From assembly GCA_015501055.1 (NCBI GenBank), contig JADNYV010000545.1:1-22725 (forward strand): DNA of 22,725 nt. Reading direction: 5' to 3'. The notes under the pieces are model-generated. The model made no database searches and was not told the origin of the DNA. It was given only the letters and a program-made list of their open reading frames with translations. A program made the position numbers and the translations under genes. This document shows positions 8,603 to 17,927 of this stretch, one piece after another. The stretch is from Mucidula mucida. Taxonomy: Eukaryota > Basidiomycota > Agaricomycetes > Agaricales > Physalacriaceae. The stretch's first letter is position 1; each line of letters begins with the position of its first letter.

Positions 8603-9898
8603 ACGTCGTCCTCTTCCCAGATCTCCCAAACCCAGTCGTCCCTTTCCTATGCCTTTTCTTTCTTTCTCTTTTCTCTCTCATTCTCTCTTTTCCCCACCCG
8701 CCCCCTTTCCCCACACCCCTCGTCCTCACTCCCTTTTATTCTTCTACGACCTCGCTGTTCATGTTCCACGGACTCTTCGTTAGCTCGATTAGGTCTAGGT
8801 ACTTCCTTCGTACGGTACAGGGACTCGTGCTTGCCGAGACGTGGCTTCTTACATACTGCGCTGTTCTTTTTGTCGTCTTATGAAACTTGATCGCTTACCT
8901 TGTACTCGCATTCGATATGCGTTGTCTTCAATAACATGATTACTTTGTCGTTCTTTAACTCTTGGTTGGTGGGCAAATGCGAGATATAATGGAGAGGTGA
9001 TTGCGCAACGTCGTCGAGCTCGATTAAGATGGAGGGGCACTTCGCGAATCCTCTAAAGGCCCTCTAGCAGCTTCGACATAGGTCGATTTTTCGTAACTTG
9101 TAGATACTGCCCTCTTAGGTGAGTAGCCCAAGCGATTTGTTTGAGAAACCGGAGCCAGAAAGGAGGATTGTCGTCGTCAACTCAGTCGTATGTTCCTGCG
9201 CCGCGTATACCTACGTAACCTCAGTGTTCGATGTTAGGAAGTTGCGAGGCGGGAAAGAGGCAACCGGATATCTATTGAATACCGCTAACGCATGGAAGTG
9301 TCTCTACAAAGCATCGCTAAATGTACTAGCCTAGACCCTAGACTAGATATCAAGCATGTTTCTCAGTGCGTCGATGGCGAAGCTGACCCTGCCATTCGGT
9401 GTTTGGTCAGGGTCGTCATCTGCGACGGTGAACCGCCATGTACAATACTACGCGTACAGGCTGCGAACTATGTAGGTACATCCCACTAGAACCGAGGCTC
9501 GAAGGAAACAGGCCAAACGTGTGTAACAGACGACACGGCAGCAAATTGTATGTCTTTCGGTAGAATAGGGCAGAGCGCTGACGCCAACAGCTTTGTCACA
9601 CGAGATTCACTACGTCTACCTTCTCGTCCGATTGCTTCTCCAAGACCGCTGCCTTGCCGCCGAGTACTACATGGCAAGAGCGAGCAGGCTCGCGGACGGC
9701 GAAACTCCCGTACGCACTCAGCTTGTTGAGAGCGAGGCTAGGTGCGACACGCTATAACGGATAAAACAAGAACACGGAACGTGTGATTAGCAGTGTGGAA
9801 CACCAATAACGAGGAAACAATGCGACGCACAGACAAGGGCCGACTTTTGGGGTCGTAGAGGGGATCCACGTGAGACCAAGAAAAGTGGAAGGCGTTTT
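8603..9898. other. 3' flank and intergenic region, no gene recognised
   Basis: The first 150 bases are strongly pyrimidine-rich (CTTT/TCTC tracts), probably the 3' UTR of the peptidase-like gene. The remainder has only short open frames on both strands, with no domain and no paired splice sites that extend them. I see no tRNA or repeat. Confidence 0.6.
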
Positions 9899-10848
9899 CT
9901 ATAACCAGATCGATCCAGTTACGGCTGGTGGATGCGTGGATGTGTGAGCGACGACAATGTGAATGGGGGTCGGGATGGAAAGAACGTACACCCAGCGACG
10001 GTCACGGCGCCAACCAACCACTTTGTCGAAGTCCCGGACGCTGATCTTCAGGCAGCAGTTGACCCAGGTTAGCTTGCCGAGTTTGTCAACGTAGTTGGAG
10101 ACTGGGCCTTTACGGAACGACTCTACAACCCCGTCGTCCCCGATTGTGAGGAGGATAGCGCGATTGATGGCCATATACGGTCCAGATCGACCGATGTGCG
10201 TGACGACCAGATCTCCATCGTCTCTGAGCCACTTGATGAAGCTTGGGTCGTGCTCCTCGGCTAGGTTGTCGAAGTTCGGGAGTTGCCAAAGAAGCACCAC
10301 TGGAGGGAAAACAGGTGAGCCACGTATTCTAGCCACTGGGGCGGAATCGCGATACAAGAAGGGCATGAGACGAGAGGGACGGCTCACCTGCGAGGCAGCG
10401 ACGTGAATAATGCACCAGGACCGCGACAACACTCCCAAGACGGCACGACGGAGGGTAGGCCACGGGGCGACGCGCACCAATCCATCTCGTCAACTCGTCC
10501 GCGGGCAGGTCATCGATGAGATCGAGCTGACGACGAATATGCTCTTGAGGTGCAATGAGGACAGCCGTGAGCACAAATAGTCGTGAGGGCGAGAAGGAGA
10601 GACAGTGACGCACCTGCAATGCGACCACGCAGACATGGGTGGAGGAGGACAGCAATGTTGAGGAGAAGGCATAGAACCAATGCAACGCAGGCGCAGAGGA
10701 AAAGCAAGAGAAAAACGGAAAAGAGGGTGATTTCGATGACGAAGACTACCACTTGCAAGGCGGCCTGTTGGCCAGGGATGAGACTGTAAAGGAGCTGCAG
10801 AGTCTGGCTGGTGACAGCATGGGCGAATGCGGCGAAAGAAGAAAGCAT
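9899..10848 (-). CDS. Three-exon gene for a membrane protein of unknown function
   Basis: Exons are 10848-10614, 10543-10388 and 10299-9899. Both introns join in matching phase (phase 1 each time) and give 263 residues. The ATG at 10848 has a strong context (CCACC before it). Residues about 25-75 are a long hydrophobic stretch, enough for one or two membrane segments, preceded by a short N-terminus. The rest is soluble, with no family I recognise. Other frames across exon 2 hit stops after splicing, which supports this model. Divergent from nothing obvious; no operon-like context is expected in a fungus. Domain function unknown. Confidence 0.65.
10300..10387 (-). other. Intron 2 of the membrane protein gene
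   Basis: The 88-nt intron runs from donor GTGAGC to acceptor CCCTCCAG. It is phase 1 and keeps the exon 2 and exon 3 frames joined; the alternative exon 2 frame meets a stop soon after the junction. Confidence 0.7.
10544..10613 (-). other. Intron 1 of the membrane protein gene
   Basis: The 70-nt intron runs from donor GTGCGT to acceptor CCTCAAG, phase 1. The acceptor is not ideal, but it is the one that joins the hydrophobic first exon to the downstream frame. Confidence 0.6.
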
Positions 10849-11996
10849 GGTGGGGGGGTTTGAAGAGACGGACGTGCTGGCAGAACGTCTTCTTTAAAGA
10901 ACCTTGCCAAGGTCTGACAAATACACCATCACACCGTAACCATGACCTCGGAACAGAGTTCCTCTTGGCGTTGTGATCCACCACCGTGATTGCATCAGTC
11001 CCTCGAATCTAGACTCAATCCTGGCCCTGTGTCACGTTGCCACTTGTGAGACGTCTGGATGGACATTTCTCGCAGCGCTCTAAGCGGACTTCATAAGTGC
11101 GCTGGAGCTTGTGACGAGCAACCCGGCATAGCCACCTTGTCGAACGAGCCCTATCTCCAGATTCGATCAACCCTGAATGGATCGGGATCTCGAGAAGACT
11201 CGGGCTGTACGGCGGAATGCTTGTCGTCGCTAAACGCATATAGGGGTTGCCGAGGATGACGAAAAACGAAGGAGCGAAGCTGAAAGGCAGAGGGGCATAG
11301 GAGAGGTCTCAAAGTAAAAGGCCAGACGTCTAGTGTTTGTGAGAGATATCTGCGCGGAAGCACTGAACGCATTGCATGAGACTAGCAATAGTTAGCTGTG
11401 ATGAATCTTTTGGAATCCTAGCTGTCTATTTCTAGAGGCTGAAACGGGTCTAGCGCCGGCGCCTCCCCCGTCCATCCTCGTTCGATCTCCACTTTCCCAT
11501 TTTTAGCATCACCACTCAAACGTGGCCAGATGTCTCAGGTCCCAGCGTCGGCAATTCTTCTTCAGACTGCATTTGTTGCCAAATTCAGCTGACAACTTTA
11601 GTCTGAGAAGGCAGTGGGTCTCCCACCGCTTTTCCAGCTACGCGCTCTACACACGAGGTTAATCACTCGTCCTGGCGGATCTAGTCTAACAGAAGGATGG
11701 AAAGAAACATGGAGAACTGGGCAGAAGAAGCCATATCTTAGAGCTCTACATGGCATCATCAGTGTGGTGGTGGAGTGACTATATGTCTAGATTCTAGTCG
11801 TTGGTTTCAGCCTTGGTACGCTTGTCGACGGCATCACGCTTCGTACATCATAACCTTGATCCTACTGAGAATCGTCATTAGTTCAACTTCCATCGAGTGC
11901 TAGTCGATGGCTAGCTACTGGTCAAGTGCGTCTATCAAGTGACATTGTCGCCATTCAATGTTGCTAAGTTACAGTCACGGTTGAAGACAAGGCAGG
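10849..11996. other. Intergenic region left of the viral element, no gene recognised
   Basis: Only short frames without domains are present. The sequence changes abruptly at 11997, where a poly(T) tract and AT-rich DNA begin. If the viral element integrated by reverse transcription, the host target duplication should lie at the right end of this stretch, at about 11980-11996. Confidence 0.55.
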
Positions 11997-12017
11997 TTTT
12001 TTTTTTTTTTTTTTTTT
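11997..12017 (-). other. Poly(A) tract at the 3' end of the viral element
   Basis: Twenty-one uninterrupted T on the plus strand are A on the element's coding strand. They lie about 370 bases after the last stop codon, exactly at a composition boundary. No AATAAA is seen in the preceding 40 bases, so the tail may be genome-encoded viral poly(A) rather than a host polyadenylation product. Confidence 0.7.
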
Positions 12018-12387
12018 AAATATAAAGTAAAGAAACTATAAAAGAAATGAATGACACGAATCGAAACATTCTGCACCAAAATATTGGGATTTGCAACCCA
12101 AAACGTGTACGTGTCAATTTGTTGAACTTCCAACAAAACAAAAGAAATTCCTCCAATTTTTTTGTAGGTTTTCTCGAAGATTTTCTCAAAGAAATATGAG
12201 AAGAGATTTGGTAAGCCATACGTTAGAAAGTATTGAATCTTTCTTCAGAGAGTCGTTGCCATTGCGGCAATAAAGAGCGTTTTGATCATGAAAATGATCC
12301 GCAAACGAAACTGCAAAACCGCAAAACCGCATCGCAAACCGCAATAATGAAAATGGGCCAACTGCCCGAGTCCCTGTGCCTTCTCCC
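12018..12387 (-). other. AT-rich 3' non-coding region of the viral element
   Basis: This stretch lies between the last stop codon and the poly(A). It is clearly richer in A and T than the flanking host DNA and the upstream genes. It contains a cluster of short repeats around GCAAAACCGC at about 12307-12347. It is probably the former viral 3' UTR; no tRNA-like fold was recognised. Confidence 0.55.
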
Positions 12388-13422
12388 TCACAAGTGAGGA
12401 GTGGAAGAACCGAGACCAGCCGTGCCCATGCCAGCGCGAGCGTTGGACTTGGCCAGCATGTTGTCGAACATCTCCTGCCCCTTGGAGTGTCTGTCGAAGT
12501 CCTTCTGGTCCACGAAACGCCCTTGGTAGCGCTTTGTGAAGTCGGACTCGCCCTCCGCGCGAAGCTTCCGAGCCATTTCCGGGTCGATCCGAAGATCCTG
12601 AGGCTGGTACTCCTGCTGACCACCGCGCGCCTCCTTTTGAACCGAAGCGTTGTGGGCAATGAATGCCTGGTGTTCCTCCTTGGTCCACTTCTTGAGTGGC
12701 TTGATGTACTCGAAGATCGAAGTACATGTGAGAAACAGCGCCGGGTCAATTCCCAGTCGGTTGCTGATCGGCGTCCCTGTGATGCTGAATTTGGACAGAG
12801 ACTTGTTCTTGGACACCAAGAATGGAATCTTGGGTGCGAAATGTCGACCCAGACGACGGAATGTAAATTCCCGTCCGAGTCCCATCTCCTTGAGCTTGTC
12901 GGTGATCTCCGGAAGCATGTCGGCAGCCTTGATGTAAATCCGGCCGCTGCCAGACGTGACGCTCTCCCTCACAAACCAACCACCAGCATCCTCGGAGCTC
13001 TCCGAAAAGCCCGTCAGGAAACCCCACTCCAGGAAGGAGACGACAAAGTGGAGTCTGTCCACCTTGAAGCTGCTGTACTCGTCAATCGCCTCGAGCACCA
13101 GCTTGGTCTCGTATCCAGTGCACGAAGCACCGCCCACGACCTCCGTCACCACCCCCTCAACATCATCCTCCTTGATGCCCAACAACTCAAAGATGTCAGG
13201 GATCGGCACAACCGTGCGCTTTGGCTGCTTTATCACCACCGCGGGGTCGTCGGTTCCGGCGTCCGCGTGGTCTCGCACATATTGGTCATCCGTGATCATC
13301 ACCTCCTTGCCGTCGATCATCCGGCTTTTCTGGTCCGGCTCCGAGTGCCGCTCCGAAATGTGTAGATCGATATCCGTGTCCTGTTCCGCCTTGCAAAGGA
13401 TACAGTGCCAGTTGGGAGCCAT
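12388..13422 (-). CDS. Viral-element gene 3: zinc-finger protein, possible coat or nucleoprotein
   Basis: The ORF has 344 codons from the ATG at 13422 (A at -3, G at +4). An upstream in-frame extension starts at a non-ATG codon and is not used here. Residues about 7-26 carry a C2H2-type zinc finger (CILC followed by H-x4-H). The middle region (about 195-275) is predicted helical and includes FRRLGRHFAP, which faintly recalls the conserved core of flexuous-virus coat proteins; I would not assign it on that basis. The C-terminus is Gln/Lys/Arg-rich. It is the 3'-most gene of the element, where structural or accessory proteins of such viruses commonly lie. No intron is needed and no stop interrupts it. 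Function unknown. Confidence 0.75.
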   Translation of the reverse strand: MAPNWHCILCKAEQDTDIDLHISERHSEPDQKSRMIDGKEVMITDDQYVRDHADAGTDDPAVVIKQPKRTVVPIPDIFELLGIKEDDVEGVVTEVVGGASCTGYETKLVLEAIDEYSSFKVDRLHFVVSFLEWGFLTGFSESSEDAGGWFVRESVTSGSGRIYIKAADMLPEITDKLKEMGLGREFTFRRLGRHFAPKIPFLVSKNKSLSKFSITGTPISNRLGIDPALFLTCTSIFEYIKPLKKWTKEEHQAFIAHNASVQKEARGGQQEYQPQDLRIDPEMARKLRAEGESDFTKRYQGRFVDQKDFDRHSKGQEMFDNMLAKSNARAGMGTAGLGSSTPHL

Positions 13423-13554
13423 GATTGTCGTTCGTTTCTGTTCAGATGACTGATCCAACTGTTGTCGCTTGTCGCGCTATTCTTCCTCTCGGTTGTTGTC
13501 TTGACGTGTGTCTTGATGATTGCTTGAGAGCGGCGCGTGTTCGTTAACCACAAA

Positions 13555-16437
13555 CTAGTCCTTGCTACTATTCACCCCCGAGCTATGCTCACGAACACGC
13601 GCGAACCATATGTGTTCGCGCGACACCCTATCACTGTATTTCATCAGATCAACACACTTCTCCGGTGCTCCTCTGACCAGGATTTCGACAGCAAGAATAT
13701 GCTGCAACTTGGAAAAGACGTCTCCGGATAACTTATCAACATCGATCGCACCATCACGCATGGTGTAGTCGGCGGGAAATGAAAAGTTCAGCTGTTTCCC
13801 GCTGTATTGAAAGGAGTGCTCGGCGTAAGTCGTGCCACCCCTGCTGAACACATTCCGAATGTACTTGATGCCAACTGGCTCCGTAGCCATGTGGTTGAAA
13901 AGTCTCAACACCTCAGGCGCAGGTCTGAGGAAGTCGTCGATCTCTGGCGCAACATCCTTCTTGTGTGGAAGGCAGAATGAGCCAGGTTTGTCCCCGACGA
14001 AGATCGACTTCAACACATCGAAGAGATCGTTGGCGTAGACGTCAATCTTGCCGATGAGCATCGAGACTAGTTCGCCTAGCGTGTACTTGTCCGCGAGGCC
14101 TGGAATGGCCTCGACCATGGTTCTTGCCGCCAACAGCTGATGTTTTCGCAACACGAAAGTGTCGGGTTGCTATGTGAGGGTTAGCAAAGTAGATACTGTA
14201 TATGAGGAGATAAACAGAAAAGGGGAGGAGGCAGTATTTTGCGGTGGTTGTGAGTTTGGGGCGGGGGGTGCAGTAGAAAGTGCACCGGAGAAGAAAGAGA
14301 AAAACATACCGAATCCAGCCGCGAAAAGTCGGTAATTGGCGCGACATAGAACCCCGTTGGCCAGTGGTACAGCTTGAGCTCAGCCTTGGCCAGCTTCTGA
14401 AAGCCGCCCCCACTGCCGCCGCACTCGACAAAGACTTGTCCGGCGTCGTTGTGGCGGTAGATGGAGATGAAAGGATCGCCCCCTTCCTCCAACGCGGCCA
14501 GCGCCAGCTCACGCGTGACCGTCTTGAGTCGTGGAAACGCGCCGAAAATGCCGTTATCCTTGATCTTCTCCGTATCGGCGCCAAGAGCGATCATCTTGAT
14601 GATCGCCTGCGCACGGTAGTAGTTAGCACTCGAGCCCGGTGGCGCATTTTTCGGCGCCTCCGGCTCGATGTAAAGAGTCGGCACTACGCGTCCGCCGCGT
14701 GATCCCCGCTGGATGCCCGCCTCGGTATCTAGTGGCTGGATGTCCTCGATTACGACATCGCCGTCGTATCTCACTGCCATCGTGGCCCCCATTGAAGTCA
14801 ACACCGCCATCGATATTGTCACGCCGGCCTCAACGCCCGGTTCCAACACAAACGCCGTGCGGGGATGAAAATTCCTGACCGCCTTGAGGTAGTCCGACGC
14901 ATATGTGTCGCGCGTGATCAGAAATGTCCGAAGGTTCCACTCGCGATATTGCTTGTATAGCGTGTGGGACATTGTCGGCGAAGGTGTAACGACGGCGTAG
15001 GTGCCGTCTGCGTGCTGAGCGAAGACCCTAGGGTCGAGATCACTCCCCTCCAGAACTGCCGGAAACTTGCCGAGAGGTAGGACTCCGGTGACGCGGGTCA
15101 CCGCCTTTGGTAGCTGCGGGTGCACCTTGAAGCCCTGTGCTGTTGCCGAGACAAGAATGTACTTCTTGCACACGTTGAACGTGCGCAGGAGTTCCACCAC
15201 TTCCACCATGTCTTCGATTGGCAGGTGAAATTCGTCGAGTACCAGATAGTCAAACTGAGTAATCTGACCATGATAGTTGAAGTACTCGAGTACTTTCTTC
15301 GTCGTTGTCACCACTAGCTGTGGAAGCGGCTCTTTTAATGTTGTCAAGGCTCGAAATGCCACGTCAGGCACCCTTCCGAGCCCGGGAACCCGAGCAACGA
15401 GGTTGGGCAGAATATGCCTGAACTCGTGTTCGATGTTAGCCGCGTTCGCTTGCGTTGGCTCGACCACCAGGACGCGCGTCTGTTTGTTGCTGAAAAGCTT
15501 CAGAAGCGCCACCGTGCTCTTGCCGCATCCTGTCGGTCCCGTGATGACGTAGCCGCCGTCCGGACCCTCGACGATGGACGACCGCACCTTGTTGTAGTCG
15601 CCGCGCTTGACCGGGACGTGGGTCTCAACCGCATTCTTCGGCCTCTGCAGGCTGGACAGGTCAAAGTCCCTTAGCCTGAAGCGTCCAGATGAAGGCACTG
15701 GCACTGGCGGCGGATCGTTGTGCGTAGTTCTTGACGAACTGCCCTCATCGCTGTCGCCTCTCTTGCTGCCACTGCTGTCATCCGACTGCTTCTTCCGCTC
15801 CTTCTTCTTTCTTGCTTCCTTCGCCCCTTCGTCGCTCTCCTTCTCTTTCTCCCCGGAGAAATTGTCCGTCTTGGAATCGTTCCTTTTGTCCTGAGTCGAC
15901 GTCTCCCCCTTGTCTTGATACTTGAAAGGGTCGACAGTCTCGCCGCTGCCGGTCGGGTCGGAACGTGTTCACTACTCCCTTTCCGATACCAGGCCTGCTC
16001 CTCTGGCGTCAAGTTGGCGTAGTATTCATCCCATGACATCTGCGGGTCGGCGTACTCCTCCTTCTCCTTCTCCAGTTCCTCCTCGTACTTCTTCTGCTTG
16101 CGCAGGTCTCCAATCTTCCTACGAACCTGCCGTTCCGGTCGTATTCGCCATACTGTGCGTACGGGTCGGTCCGTTTCTTGAGCGCAAAGTCCGCTTGGGC
16201 TGCGCTCTTGTCCGCTGCTTTTGACTTGTTCAGAAACTGAAAGAATGATTTCTGAAAAGTCGGAAATGAGTGTGCGCGCAACCGAGTGTTGCGCAATTTG
16301 CTGATTTTGTCCTCGGTGAAGAGAACCGAGTACCCGAAAATGTACCTCGTGAATTCCCCCTTTGCTCTGTACACATCCTTCAGGATGTCTTTGGGTAGTT
16401 TGAAGGACGGTGGATCGTGTCTGAAACGGAGCGCCAT
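13555..16437 (-). CDS. Viral-element gene 2: SF2 DExH helicase with N-terminal coiled coil and C-terminal domain
   Basis: Proposed exons are 16437-16163, 16118-15990, 15945-14310 and 14169-13555, giving 884 residues. The last intron is strong; the first two (44 nt each) are inferred because they join the frames in the correct phase. The ATG at 16437 has A at -3. Order: basic N-terminus, Lys/Glu coiled-coil region, Ser/Lys-rich linker, then the helicase with Walker A GPTGCGKST (about 271-278), DEFH box (about 372-375), SAT (about 401-403), motif V-like EPGVEAGVTI and motif VI QRGSRGGR. This set fits flavivirus/potyvirus-type SF2 RNA helicases. The last 200 residues are a separate domain unknown to me. 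The gene follows the RdRp by 151 bases. If the two short introns are wrong, the alternatives are two frame-breaking indels. Confidence 0.8.
14170..14309 (-). other. Spliceosomal intron in the SF2 helicase gene
   Basis: The 140-nt intron has donor GTATGT, branch GCTAACC and acceptor CATAG. It is phase 0 and joins the helicase ORF directly to the 199-codon ORF downstream. Without splicing the helicase frame runs into low-complexity Pro/His/Leu codons and a stop. Confidence 0.9.
15946..15989 (-). other. Candidate 44-nt intron in the SF2 helicase gene
   Basis: Donor GTATCG and acceptor GGCAG. Removal changes frame by exactly the amount needed to link the coiled-coil ORF to the helicase ORF (phase 2). 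The small size and weak branch site leave an indel as the alternative. Confidence 0.45.
16119..16162 (-). other. Candidate 44-nt intron near the 5' end of the SF2 helicase gene
   Basis: Donor GTACGC and acceptor TTCGTAG, phase 2, linking the N-terminal ORF from the ATG at 16437 to the coiled-coil frame. A 35-nt option sharing the same acceptor also fits the phase. Weakly supported; an indel is possible. Confidence 0.4.
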
Positions 16438-16588
16438 TGTTTGTCTAGGTACTGCGTCAAGTCTTAACTGATCGTCGTTGTTGTCTTCGTCGTGAAAGGA
16501 TCTGTGTTTTCCTGTTTCGCGGCGAGTTAGCTTTGGTCAGTTGCAACCTGCTCGCTGTAGTTAGTCCTAATTCAAAACAAGGCTATGC

Positions 16589-17828
16589 CTAATACACCGT
16601 GACAGAAACTTTCTCGTCCCAAAACCTCCTAAACTCCTTAAACGATTTCTTCAGTGTGTACAAGCTGCACACCAACGCATCCACGTTTGGGCCGTACGCC
16701 CAAGGATGTCGCTCATGTACGGCGTCCACGAGAGCTTCCTGCACTCGTCGGTCCTCGTAATTCCTCACGCTGTCTTGAAAGGAGATCCAACACTCCTTCA
16801 CCATGTCGTGATCTTTCATATCCCATCGTCCTAGCTTCACGGCTCGGCGGTACGGATCAGCAGCGAGTTTGATCTCGCTACCAACTTGCAAAATGTAATA
16901 ACCGCAAAAATATCCCGTGTCGAAGTAGCTTGTCTTTGCCGTTCCGTTGAACAGCATTCCAATCTTTTCAGAACAGCTCTTGACACGTTCTTTGAGCCCC
17001 GGGGAAGGGATCAGCTGCATCCACGAGTCATCGCCTAAAAACATGGCCGTCAGTACCTCCTCGGGTTTCAAGTCTAGACCTGATTGGTTTGGTTAGCATG
17101 AATGGACTTGATAATAATGGGCGATATTTGACCAAGCCAGTTATTCAACTTACACCACGACATTGCCGTCATATTCAGGACGGTATTACCAAAAGATGTC
17201 GTGACATCTCCAGACTTCCTTTGCCACCTAAAGTTCTGGTCAGCATTGAGCGAGGGGTTGAGAAGTGTACATTCACATACCGTAGGTAGGCAACCAACCC
17301 CAACGAGAACGAGATGTTCGAATGCTTGTAATGTCCCCGAGCCCACTTGTCTAAGTCCTCTGGATGCATGCCTAGCATAGAAAGCAGAGCAATATCCAGA
17401 GCCGTGGCGACACGCTCTTGTGACCGGTCGAAGTCTGAGAAATCATTCTCGACCGTCAATGCGCCGAATGAGGCTTGGTAGTACATATTCAAGAACACCT
17501 CGATCTCGTCCATGTTCTTGCCTTTGTTGTACAAGATCTCGGGCCTATCTCTCCGTATTAGCCATGAACCTCATGTTGCCGCGCTTCTCGTCCGGAACTG
17601 AGTAAATAATGCGGGGGAAGTCAGAGCAGCAGGAAACAGACTTACCTGATGAGCGATCGAAATCGCTTGTCTAGTTCCCGGATGATGGAACCATAGTAAG
17701 AGTTGATTCTCTGTGTAGGGGTGTTAGTGGAAACGCCGCGTGAATTTGTTTGTTTTCCTCTGGGCCATGAAGAAATAGATGTTATGTACTTGCCTTATTA
17801 TGGAACATTATTGTCTGTACAGTCGGCA
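16589..17828 (-). CDS. RNA-dependent RNA polymerase of alphavirus-like type, split by four introns
   Basis: Exons are 17828-17794, 17710-17646, 17544-17281, 17227-17154 and 17079-16589, and every junction is in phase, giving about 309 residues. Motif A is ENDFSDFDRSQ (exon 3), motif B is RKSGDVTTSFGNTVLN (exon 4) and motif C is FLGDDSW (exon 5). The conserved TGYFCG and a PYRRAVKLGR stretch follow. All catalytic residues of a viral palm domain are present. This is the viral type, not the cellular RNA-silencing RdRp, which has a DxDGD motif. It is the C-terminal end of the replicase: an open Pro-rich stretch connects it upstream to the SF1 helicase except for one TAG. The stop is at 16589. No nucleus-encoded counterpart is known to me. 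Confidence 0.9.
17080..17153 (-). other. Intron between RdRp motifs B and C
   Basis: The 74-nt intron has donor GTAAGT, branch GCTAACC and acceptor AATCAG, phase 1. Its removal brings the motif B exon into frame with the GDD exon. Confidence 0.92.
17228..17280 (-). other. Intron between RdRp motifs A and B
   Basis: The 53-nt intron has donor GTATGT, branch GCTGACC and acceptor CTTTAG, phase 2. Size and signals are typical of basidiomycete introns. Confidence 0.92.
17545..17645 (-). other. Intron upstream of RdRp motif A, with a competing acceptor
   Basis: Donor GTAAGT, branch GCTAAT and acceptor GATAG give 101 nt, phase 2, and keep the frame. A second good acceptor (TACTCAG, ending at 17598, with CTGAC before it) would give a 48-nt intron, but that isoform meets a stop about 14 codons on. 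Confidence 0.85.
17711..17793 (-). other. GC-AG intron in the RdRp gene
   Basis: The donor reads AAG/GCAAGT, the usual context of the rare GC-AG class. Branch ACTAACAC and acceptor CTACACAG. The intron is 83 nt, phase 0. The nearby GTACAT donor gives the wrong frame. Confidence 0.8.
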
Positions 17829-17869
17829 CTGGGAGGGGGCTAGTGTTAGCGGAGCATCGTTTGTCAGAC
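17829..17869 (-). other. Candidate 41-nt intron between SF1 helicase and RdRp
   Basis: Donor GTCTGA, branch GCTAACAC and acceptor CTCCCAG. Phase 1 joins the Pro-rich linker to the first RdRp exon. Branch and acceptor are good, while the donor is weak and the length is at the lower limit. Confidence 0.5.
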
Positions 17870-17927
17870 CAGGTGGAAAGTTCGGCTGTGGAGCCAACAA
17901 TCCAGGTGGCTGCTCCGCCGAAAGTTC

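Noticed and set aside
7445..8629. Minus-strand ORFs opposite the peptidase-like gene
   Set aside because: Shadows of the coding strand, which holds a full catalytic triad.
12376..13365. Long plus-strand ORF (329 codons) opposite gene 3
   Set aside because: Antisense shadow. The minus-strand ORF has the zinc finger, a good ATG and the same orientation as its neighbours; the plus frame shows no domain.
13423..13458. Upstream extension of gene 3
   Set aside because: The extension begins at a TTG codon; the in-frame ATG at 13422 has a better context and starts directly before the zinc finger.
16589..17828. RdRp as a cellular RNA-silencing polymerase (QDE-1 type)
   Set aside because: Cellular RdRps carry a DxDGD motif in a double-psi barrel. 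Here motif A D-x4-D, motif B SG-x3-T and GDD are those of a viral palm polymerase.
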